Below, piece by piece: positions 29,230 through 38,500 of a stretch of 64,000 nucleotides of DNA. The DNA comes from Nannocystis pusilla (lineage in GTDB: Bacteria; Myxococcota_A; Polyangia; Nannocystales; Nannocystaceae). The notes beneath the pieces are model-generated. The model did no database searches. It was not told the origin of the DNA and worked only from the letters and a program-made list of their open reading frames with translations. Positions within the stretch are counted from its first letter, which is position 1; each line of letters starts with the position of its first letter. A program made the position numbers and the translations under genes. Where the stretch lies: assembly GCF_026626665.1 (NCBI RefSeq), contig NZ_JAPNKE010000002.1:11862001-11926000 (forward strand), written 5' to 3'.

Positions 29230-30339
29230 ATGCTCAAGCTTACCGATGTCCATCGCGTGCTCAGCCAACCGGCGGCCGACAAGACGCTGTCGATCTACGC
29301 GCAGGTCGATCCCTCGCTGTTCGAAAACCAGGGCGGACGCCGGGCTGGCGGATCTGGCTCAAGAACTCGCTGCGCGACGTGAAGGCGGCGCACGAGGACC
29401 CGGCGGCGGCGGAGCTGATCGCGCGGGCCGAGCAGTTCTTCGCCACGCTGCGGCCGGAGTGCAAGGCGGTCGCGGCCTTCTTCACGCCGGGCGCCGAGGA
29501 GGTGCTCCGGCTGCGGGTCCCGATCGTCCAGCCCGAGTGCCACTTCGGCCGGCCGGCGGTGGCCTCGCTGCTGTGGCTGCTCGACGAGTACGAGCCGTAC
29601 GTGGTGGCGCTGGTCGACTCGGAGAAGGTCCGCTTCTTCGTCGCCAAGCTGGGCCGCGCCGACCTCGGCGGCACCCGTTACAACGAGGTGCGCGAGTACG
29701 ACTTCCCGCCGAAGTACCTGCCGGCGACCGGCCGCGGCGAGGGCGGCTACACCCAGGGCGGCAACAACCGCGACGCCTTCGAGGCGACCATCGAGGACCA
29801 CACGCGCCGGTTCTACCGCCAGGTCGCCGAGCAATGCGGCCACCTGCTCGAAGAGTCAGGCGCGAAGCGGATCCTGCTCGGCGGGAGCGAGGCCTCGGCG
29901 CGGGCGGTCGAGGGCCTCATGCACGACACCGTGCGCAAGGCCGTGATCGGGTTCGTGCCGACACAAATGCACCTGAGCGACCAGGCCATGTGGGATCACA
30001 TGATGCCGCGCGCGCTCGAGCACGAGCGCGCCCACGAGTGCGCGCTGGTCGACGAGGTGGTCGACCTGGCCAAGGCCGGCGGCCGCGGGGCGCTGGGGAT
30101 CGCCACGGTGCTCGACTGCCTGAAGAACAAGCAGGTCGAGCTGCTGCTGGTGCCCTGGCCGCTCGCCGAGCCGAGCTGCAGGTGAACCTGCCGGAGATGG
30201 CGATGGCCGCGGGCGCCCGCGTCGAGCTGGTCGCCGGCGCGGCGGCCGAGCGCGTGCTGCAGGAGGGCGGGCTGGCGGCCCGGCTCTTCTACGGCATCCC
30301 CGAGGCGGCCCCGGCGGCGCCTTCAAGGGCGCCGCCTGA
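29230..30339 (+). CDS. Bacterial eRF1-like (baeRF/VLRF1-type) protein (frameshifted)
   Basis: The start ATG at 29230 gives MLKLTDVHRVLSQPAADKTL, then SIYAQVDPSLFENQ. After a shift near 29345 the main frame runs ARAEQFFATLRPECKAVAAF, RFFVAKLGRADLGGTRYNEV, HTRRFYRQVAEQCGHLLEES, LLGGSEASARAVEGLMHDTV, EHERAHECALVDEVVDLAKA, LGIATVLDCLKNKQVELLLV. This is the layout of bacterial archaeo-eukaryotic release-factor homologues (COG1503), linked in the literature to ribosome rescue or peptidyl-tRNA hydrolysis. The role here is inference. Shifts near 30170 and 30325 lead to the end FKGAA. Its 3' end overlaps the convergent kinase gene. Confidence 0.75.
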
Positions 30340-31416
30340 GCCGGCAAGGGCGTCGGGAACCATGCGCACGCAGGTCCCGGCGCCCGGGGCTGTCTCGAAG
30401 GACAGCTTGCCGCCGTGGCGGTCGACGAAGCCGCGGACGATGGCGAGCCCGAGGCCGGTGCCCTCCGCCTTGGTGGTGAAGAAGGGCTCGAGCATGTGCG
30501 CCTGCACCTCGGCGGCGATGCCGGGGCCGTCGTCGACGACCTCGACGTAGGCCCCGCCGGCGCCGGCGCCGGTGCGCACGGTGACGGTGCCGGTCGTCTC
30601 GACGGCGTCGAGGGCGTTGCCGATCAGGTTGATCAGCGCCGAGGTGAACTCGCCCGGGCGAGATCTGGACCGGCGGCGTCGGCGAGGTCTCGTCGACGAC
30701 CAGCCGCACCTGCGGCGGCGAGCGGTGGCGGCACAGCTCGACCGCCTCGCGGGCGAGCTCGGCGAGCGCGCCCGTGACGGTCTCGCCGCCGCCGCGCCGG
30801 CTGAAGCCGCTGAGGCGGTCGATGACCTGGACGCCGATCGCCAGGCCGTGCTCGAGCTTGCAGAGCGACTGCATGGCCTGCGGGTGATCGGCGACGAGCC
30901 GCCGCAGCAGGCCGGTGTGCAGCGTCAGCGGGGTGAAGATGTTGCGCAGGTCGTGGGCGATGCCGGCGGCCATCAGGCCGAGCGCGCGCAGCTCTCCGTC
31001 TCGGCCAGCCGCGCCTCGGTCTCGCGCTGGCGCCGGCGCAGCTGGGCCTCTCGCAGCTCGCGCTCGACCGCGGGCAGCAGGCGCGCCAGCCGGCCCTTGA
31101 CGATGAAGTCGTGGGCGCCGGCGCGGAGGGCGTCGACCGCGTCCTCCTCGCGCATGGCGCCGGACACGACGATGAACGGCAGGTCGAGGCCGGAGGCGTG
31201 GAGCTCGGCGAGCGCCTCGCGGCCGCTGAAGCGCGGCATGGCGCAGTCGGACAGCACGAGCTCCCAGCCGCCGCGCTCGAGCTCGTCGCGCATGTCCTCG
31301 GCGGTGTCGACGCAGACCCAGCGGACGTCGAAGCCGCCGCGCTCGAGCTCGTAGACGAGGAGCATGGCGTCCTCCTCGTCGTCGTCGACGACCATGACCG
31401 CGAGGTGGCGGGTCAC
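30289..31416 (-). CDS. Hybrid response-regulator / histidine kinase (REC-HisKA-HATPase) (frameshifted)
   Basis: A GTG start at 31416 overlaps the stop of the upstream kinase in GTGA, which supports this start and suggests coupled translation. The N-terminal receiver domain has VMVVDDDEEDAMLLVYELER, the phospho-acceptor in LVLSDCAMPRFSGREALAEL and FIVKGRLARL. A short coil leads to the H-box MAAGIAHDLRNIFTPLTLHT, the N-box LINLIGNALDAV, then VVDDGPGIAAEVQAHMLEPF and GTGLGLAIVRGFVDRHGGKL. Shifts lie near 31000 and 30660. The stop is at 30289 in the current frame, so it overlaps the convergent eRF1-like gene by about 50 bases; the true end could be earlier. Confidence 0.88.
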
Positions 31417-32713
31417 TGGGCGCCTACCAGCGCCGGCTCGGCGCCGCCGTGAGGCCGCGCGTCGGAGTCCCTGCGGATGTCCTGAGGGACAGGATCGACG
31501 CTGGCGGGTGAGAGGGTCCAAAAGAAGGCGGCGCCGCTGCCGGGCGCCGACTCGGCCCAGATCCGGCCGCGATGGCGACGGACGATCCGCTGCACCGTGG
31601 CGAGGCCGATGCCGTCGCCCGGGAACTCGCCGGCGCCGTGGAGGCGGCAGAACGGCCCGAACAGCTCCTCGCTGCGCGAGGCGTCGAAGCCGACGCCGTT
31701 GTCCCGCACGCGATAGACCAGCTCGCCGGCGGGCGAGACCTCGGCGCTCACCTCGACCGTGGGCTCGGCGCTCGGGCGCGTGAACTTGAAGGCGTTGCCG
31801 AGCAAGTTCTGCAGCAGCAGGCGCACGAGGCCGGCGTCGGCCACGGCGACGAGGCCGTCCTGGACGACGACGCGCACGCGGTGGGTGGTGTGCCCGGCCT
31901 GCAGCTCGGCGGCGACGCTGCGCGCGAGCCCGGACAGGTCGATCGACTGCCGCCGCACCACGTCGGCGCCCCGCCCACGCGCGAGAGGTCGAGCATGTCG
32001 TCGATCATGCGGTCCATGCGGGCGGCGCCGCGGCACGCGGTCCAGACAGTCGCGGCCGCGGGCGTCGAGCTGCGCGCCAGCGCTCGTCGAGCGCGCGGCT
32101 GAAGCCGGCGATCGCCCGCAGCGGCGCGCGCAGGTCGTGCGAGACGGCGTAGGCGAACGCGCTCAGCTCGTCGTTGAGCGCCTCGAGCTGGGCGGTGCGG
32201 TCGCGGACCCGGCGCTCGAGGTCGTTGTAGAGCTCGACGTTCTCGAGCGCGATCGAGGTGCTGTCGGCCAGCGCCTGCAGCGCCGGACCTCGTCCTCGCC
32301 GGCGACGCGGTGGCGGGCCAGTACGTGCCGATGGCGCCGATCGGCCGGGCCTTGCGGATCGGCACCATCGCCATGCTCTTGACGAAGGTGGGTCGATACG
32401 CGTCGCCGGGGATCCGCGGGTCGACGAACACGTCCTCGATGACGAGGGGCTGCGCGCTGCATGACCCACCCGCTGGCGCAGCTCTCCATGGGGAACCGCT
32501 TGCCCTTCCACAACGGACTTATCGCCTCCTCGTCCGCGTAAAGCACCGACCGCAGTCACGCAGGACGAAGGTGGCGCCGTCGGCCTCGACGAGCGCGCGG
32601 GCGGCGTGACGGACGATCGCGGTGACTTCGTCCAGGGAGCGAGCCAGCGACAGCTCCTGGACGACGGCGATGAGGTGCCCCTGCCGTGATTCGAGGTGCG
32701 AGACGTCCGCCAT
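31413..32713 (-). CDS. GAF-domain histidine kinase (frameshifted)
   Basis: The start ATG at 32713 gives MADVSHLESRQGHLIAVVQE. The GAF domain reads ARALVEADGATFVLRDCGRC, EEAISPLWKGKRFPMESCAS, VIEDVFVDPRIPGDAYRPTF, VKSMAMVPIRKARPIGAIGT. It is followed by a helix and the H-box AFAYAVSHDLRAPLRAIAGF, MDRMIDDMLDLSRV, the N-box LLLQNLLGNAFKFTRP, YRVRDNGVGFDASRSEELFG and GDGIGLATVQRIVRRHRGRI. This is the phytochrome-like kinase type that often lacks its own receiver. The overlapping downstream gene has a receiver domain and may be its partner. Shifts lie near 32530, 32440, 32290, 32080 and 31970. Confidence 0.88.
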
Positions 32714-32888
32714 GCGCCAGATTTGCGCGCCCGAATGCCCGGCGCCAAGTGGCGCAGGCCGCGGCGAGAGGCCCCGGCGCGGGGGCTCCTCACACGCGAA
32801 ACGGCCCCGCCCGGCTGTGACGGCCTCGGCGGCAGCGCGCCGCTCGCCGCTCGCGCGGCCGCCGCGGGCGCGGGCGGTGCTCCTGCGC

Positions 32889-32911
32889 ACAATGCCTCTC
32901 GGGACATGTCC
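32889..32911. repeat. Hairpin-family variant ACAATGCC / GGACATGTCC
   Basis: ACAATGCC (32889-32896) precedes GGACATGTCC (32902-32911). The same pairing of an ACAATGCC-like arm with GGACATGT is found at 7035-7054 and 14322-14341 on the other strand. It lies between the wall-hydrolase stop (33000) and the GAF kinase start (32713). Confidence 0.55.
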
Positions 32912-32999
32912 GCGGTCGCGGCGCGGCGGCGGCCGGTCGCGGCGGCCCCGGTTGCATGGCCGGAGGACATGCACCGCAGGACATGGCGACACAGGCAGA

Positions 33000-35360
33000 T
33001 CAGTTGTCGACCAGCAGCTGGGCGGCCAGCTGCTTGCCGAGCGCGTCGGCGGCGGACTGGCTCTCGATCGGGTCGACGTAGTTGGCGCCGGTGAAGACGA
33101 TGTAGGTGACGCCGCTGGCGACGCCGCCGTTGATCGGGCTCGGCGGGATGCCGAGCAGCTCGGCGGCGCGGTACGACAGCTCGCCGATGACGCCGGTCGG
33201 GCCCGCGTCGGCGTAGGGGGCGTAGATCAGCTTGCCGTTGTAGAGGATCGCGCCGACGCTGCCGTAGCCGGACCAGCCGGTCTTGATGCCGTAGGTCTTG
33301 GGGTCGAAGCCGTTGCTCGGCAGCGGCACCACCAGGAACGCGGTCTTGGCCGCGTTGATGAAGTTGCCCAGCGAGTCCTTGGCCGAGGTCTCGGGCTGGT
33401 AGTACGGGTCGACGGTGCACTTGGGGTCCGGGGCGCCGTCGCAGTCGATGTCGGCGTCGGCGCGCCACCACACGGCGCCGTCGAGCTGGCAGACCGGGAT
33501 GGTGGCGGCGGCGGCCGAGTCGGTCTTGAATTTGGTGGTGCCGGGCAGCTGCGTGCAGCTCTGCGTCAGCGCCAGCAGCTGGTCGTAGGTCGGGTCGCCG
33601 TTCGGGGGCGGCGGCGGCGGCCGTTGCCGGCCCCGGTGACGCGGATGGCGTCGGCGATGACGACGTAGTTGCCGGTGGTCCAGCGCGACACCGCGATCTT
33701 GTTCCACCCGGCCGTGAAGGCGAACGTGCCGACGGCGGTCCACGCCTTGCCGCCCGCCTGCATGTTGACCTTCACCGTGCCGAGGTTCTTGCCCTGGGCG
33801 TCGAAGGCGACGACCGGCGCGTCGGGGGCGCGATTGGTGCCGCTGGTGTACCAGATCTCGACCTTCTTGCTGCCCGCGCCGGCGAGGTAGAACGAGAACT
33901 CGGCGGCGTCGGACACCGGCGAGACGGCGGCGAACAGATAGTTGCTGCCGTAGAAGCCGGGGTCGCGGCGGTCGCCGACCAGTTGGCGGAGGCGGTGAAC
34001 TTGGCGCGCGCCGGGTCGTTGTTGCCGTTGCTGCTGTCGACGATGATCTCGGCGGGATCCGCGTTCATCGGCGGCGGGTCCTCCGGCGGATCTTCGGGCG
34101 GCGGGTCCTGCGGGTCGGGCGGCGGCTCGTTCGGGTCGGGCTGCTCCGGCGGCGGGTCCTCGGGCTGTCCGCCGCAGGCGGCCTCGATCTTGTTGAAATA
34201 GGTGGCCCACGGCCAATTGGGGCCGGGGTCGATGCGGTTGTTCGGCTGCAGTGGCCGTGCGCGACCACGTGGTACTTGTCGCGCGGGATGCCCTGGCGCT
34301 TGGTGATGTCGCACACCAGCTTGGCCGACTGCTCGATCAGGTTGGCGTTCCAGTTGGCCTGCTTGGCGTAGCCGGCGTGCTCGATGCCGACGGTGAAGTT
34401 GTTGCTGCTGGTGCCGTGGAGCTGCGATTCTTGCCCGCCGTTGAGGCTCTTGTCGTACTTCGCGGCGATGTGCCAGGCGCGCTGGTCCTCCTTGACGAGC
34501 TGGGAGATCTCCGAGCCGTCCTCCTTGACCACGTAATGGGCGCTGACGTCCGAGTCGTCGTTGACGAGCCAGCCCCAGCAGCCCGAGTAGGCGCCTCGCA
34601 CGAGTGGATGATGACCATGCGCCGCTCGCCGGTGACGCCGGCCGGGCGGCTGCCGTAGTTGGGCGAGCTGCGGAAGATCGCGCCGGCGTAGTCGGGGTTG
34701 GTGGCCAGCGTCGGGCCGCCCGGAGGGTGTACTGCGGCTCGACGTCGGGCTCGGGCGGGATCTCCGAGATCACGTTGCCGTCGTTGTCGGTGACGACGAG
34801 GCCGTTCTTGATCAGGCCGTAGACGTCGTTGTGGATGTAGCCGACGCTGGCGGCGTCGTTCCCGATGGCGGCCAGCGCCGCGATCGCCGGGGCCCACGCG
34901 CCGAGGTCGTCGCGGTCGATGCCCTCCTGATCGGACATGTCCCGCAGGACAGCCGCGGCGGCGCGGATGTTGGTCTCGCGGTCGGTCTTGATCGCGTCGA
35001 GCTCGACGCCGAGGAGCTCGGCGGCCCGCTGCTGGTTGGCGCCGCGCAGCGCCATGGGCCCGAAGGCGGCGTCGCGCCCGTCGAACTCGACCTGGCCCTC
35101 GACCGTCTCCCAGCGGGTCTCGACGTAGGCGACCGCCTTGAGCAGCGAGACCGGGACGCCGAACTCCTCCGAGGCGCGGATGAACTCGCCCTCGATGCCC
35201 TCGAGGTATTCGCCAGGGTCGGCCTCGGGCGGATCGACGGGGTCGGGGACGTCGATCGGATGATCGCCGGTCTCGCCGCTCTCGCGCCGCCGTCGCTCTC
35301 ACAGGCGAGGGCGAGCAACGAGAGGAGCGTGAGGGCGCGCGTCGAGACGGGTCGCAGCAT
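33000..35360 (-). CDS. Multi-modular lipoprotein: lysozyme-like + amidase + golvesin-like + GH75 chitosanase (frameshifted)
   Basis: The start ATG at 35360 gives MLRPVSTRALTLLSLLALAC with the lipobox LALAC. Part 1 (about 35200-34780) is transglycosylase-like: YLEGIEGEFIRASEEFGVPV, SLLKAVAYVETRWETVEGQV. Part 2 (about 34640-34190) is an N-acetylmuramoyl-L-alanine amidase (Amidase_2): MVIIHSCEGAYSGCWGWLVN, SAHYVVKEDGSEISQLVKED, NFTVGIEHAGYAKQANW, HVVAHG. A Pro/Asp/Glu linker follows (34060-34170). Part 3 is golvesin-like: AEIIVDSSNGNNDPARAKFT, DPGFYGSNYLFAAVSPVSDA, VTGAGNG. Part 4 (33600-33000) matches GH75 chitosanase: VWWRADADIDCDGAPDPKCT, TGVIGELSYRAAELLG. Shifts lie near 35290, 34720, 34610, 34250, 33970 and 33620. 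It is probably a predatory or wall-remodelling enzyme acting outside the cell. Confidence 0.82.
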
Positions 35361-35572
35361 CGACTGCGGCTATAGGCCGAGCGCGCGCGGCCACAAGAGG
35401 GGCACGCACCCGCGCGGATGGGGCGAGGCAAGAGAAACATGTTTCGCTGGCTGGGCCTCGATTGCGCAATGCGGGTCGCAAGCCCTCGTCCGCGTGGGGG
35501 CCAGCGCGCGCGCTCGGGGGCTCGCGGACAGCGAGGCGGCAATGGCCCTGCGATGGGCCCCGGGGCGACCTT
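35361..35572. other. Short intergenic stretch between wall hydrolase and NRPS-PKS
   Basis: About 210 bases between the hydrolase start and the stop of the megasynthase. No gene, hairpin-family copy or clear terminator is seen. Confidence 0.4.
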
Positions 35573-38500
35573 CTACTTCGAGGATGGACGGCGGTCATGA
35601 GCGATCGCGGCGTTCATCAGGGACGCGACGGACGCGACGGCGGGCTCGTCCATCATCGAGAAATGATCGGCGTCGACGCTGGCGCGGGTGTACGCGCCGT
35701 CGACCAACTCCAGCCACGCCCGGTCGGCGTGACGCTCGTCGGGGTCGGGCTGCACGCGGGCCTTGACGTAGAGGACGTCGGCGGCGAGCGGGGCCGGGTC
35801 GCAGGTGGCGAGGGCGCTCCAGGTGGCGCGCACGAGCCCGCGGAAGGCCGGGTCGTCGCGCAGGGTCGCCGCGAATTGTTCATAGGCGAGCGACGAATCG
35901 CTGCGCATGCGCTCGGCGATCTGGAACACGTCGTCGTCGCTCGTGAGGACCAGCCGCCGCGCCGGCGCGAGCGAGGCGGTGTCGAGCAGGGCGACCAGGT
36001 CGACGCGTTCGCCGCCCTCGAGCAGCCGCCGCGCGAGCTCGAAGGCGATGACGCCACCCGCCGAGTGACCGCCGAGCAAGTACGGCCCGCGCGGCTGCGC
36101 GGCCCGGACCTCGGCGAGCTGATGCGCGACGAGCTCGTCCATGCGCGCGAACACGGGCTCGCCCGGCTCCATGCCCGAGGCGCGCACGCCGATGACGTGC
36201 AGCGACGGATCGAGCCTGCGCGCCAGCGGCAGGTAGGTGAAGACGGTCCCGCCGATCGGCTGGAGCAGGAACAGGCGCCGGCCCGGGCCCGGCCGCAAGG
36301 TGATCGTGAGCCGCTCGCGCGCGGCGCTGATGCGACGGGAGCTTCGGGGAGGCGGGCGCGGAGGAATGCTGCGAGTCCGGCGATCGTGGGGTGGTCGACG
36401 AATGCGTGCACCGGGGAGCTTGACCCCGAGCAGCTCCTCGACGCGGACCCGCACGCGCAGGGCCAGGAACGAGGAGCCGCCGAGGTCGAAGAAGTTGTCG
36501 GCCGGGCCCGGCGGGGGACGCCGAGCACTTCGGCGAACACGCCGGCGAGGGCGCGCTCGATCGGATCGGTCGGAGCCGTCGCGTCCGTGCTGATGGTCGT
36601 GGGCGCGTCGGGGATCACCGGCACCGCGCGCGCAGGACGTCCGCGCTGCGCGGGTGCTCGTGGTGGACGCGCTCGAAGGCGTAGGTCGGCAGCGGCACGC
36701 GGCGGCGGCGTTCGCCGGCGAACAGGGCGTCCCAGCGAATGTCGACACCGCGGCACCACAGTTGGCCGAGCGCGTGGGTGAAGGTCTCGAGGTCGCCGAG
36801 GTTGCCGCCGCGCGCGGCCATGGTGGCGAGGATCGGGCGGGCGCCGGCGTCGGGGTGGCGGCGGGCGAGGCCGGCGAGGGTGCGACCGGGGCCGACCTCG
36901 ACGAGGAGGAGCTCGGGGTCGGCGAGCAGGCGGCCGACGCCGGCGGCGAAGCGCACCGTGCCGCGCAGGTGCCGGCCCCAGTGCTGCGGGTCGCGGGCGT
37001 CGTCGTCGCCGAGCCAGTCGCCGGTCACGTTGGAGACGAGCGGGATCGTCGGCGCTGCGAGCGAGCGGCGCGCGCAGGCAACGAGCGGTGCGATCAGCGG
37101 TTCGACCAGCCCGCAGTGCGAGGCGCCTGCCACCGGCAATCGGCGCGAGTCGACGCCGTCGCGGGCGAGCGCGGCCTCGAAGGCGTCGATCGCGGTGAGC
37201 GGCCCGGCCACGACGCAGCTGTCGGCCGCGTTGACCACGGCGATGTCGAGGCCGGGCGGGAGGCGCTGCGCGAGCGCGGCCTCGGACAGGGCGACGACCA
37301 GCAGGCCGGCCTCGACGTCCAGCGATTCGTGGAGGCGGGCGCGCGTGGCCAAGAGACGGGCGGCGTCGGCGAGCGAGAGGACGCCGGCGATCGCGGCCGC
37401 GGTGTACTCGCCGAGGCTGTGTCCGGTCAGCGCGACCGGGATGACGCCGAGTGCCATCATTCGTCGGGCGAGCGCGTATTCGCAGCAGAAGATCGCCGGC
37501 AGGAAGCGCGTGGGTCGCAACAATTCGCGGGCGGCCGCGTCGGGGTCGGCGGCGTAGAGCAGGTGCCGGACGTCGAGGTCGAGCTCGTCGGCGAAGCGGT
37601 CGGCGGCGGCGTCGAACTCGGCGCGGTAGGCCGGATCGCCACTATCATAAAGCTCGCGGCCCATGCCGACCGACTGGGTGCCGCCGCCGGGGAACAGGAA
37701 CGCGACGCGCGGCCTTTCGCCGGCGACGCCCTCGACCAGGCGGGCCCGGTCGGTCCCCTGCAAGGCGCGGACGGCCGCGTCGGCGTCGCGGGCGATCACT
37801 GCCAGGCGGCGCCGCAGGGGCGTGCGGCCGCGGGCGAGGGTGTGGGCGACATCCGGCAGCGCGGGGGCGTCGGGGCGGGCGAGGGCGTCGGCGAGGCGGG
37901 CGGCGCCGGCCGTCAGCGCGCCAGGCGATTGCGCCGACAGCACGAGCAGCTGCACGGGTGCGACGGATCGGGGGTCGGCGACGCCGGAGCCTCGCCGAGG
38001 ATCGCGTGCGCGTTGGTGCCGCCGACCCGGAACGAGCTGACCGCGGCGAATCGCGGTACATGGCTCTTGGGCCATGTCATGGTCTCGCTGTTGACGAAGA
38101 ACGGGCTCTCGTCGAGGGCGAGCTCGGGGTTGGCGGCGCGGAAGTGCAGGGTCGGCGGGATGGCCTCGCGGGCGAGCGCCAGGGCGGCCTTGATGAGGCC
38201 GGTGACGCCGGCGGCGGCGCCGAGGTGGCCGATGTTGCCCTTGATGGATCCGAGCGCGCACCAGGCCCGCGCGGCGGTGCGGCGGCGATAGGCCTGGGTG
38301 AGCGCGGCGACCTCGATCGGATCGCCGAGGCGGGTGGCGGTGCCGTGCGCCTCGACGAGCCCGATCTGGGCCGGCTCGACGCCGGCGACCGCGAGCGCGC
38401 GCTCGATCACCTCGCACTGGCCGGGGACGCTCGGGGCGGTGAAGCCGACCTTGCGCGCCGTCGTTGTTGATCGCGGTGGCGTGAATCACCGCGTGGATCG

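Noticed and set aside
30289..30339. Genuine long overlap of the eRF1-like gene and the kinase gene
   Set aside because: Both ends depend on single-base readings near 30325, so the 50-base overlap may be an artefact.
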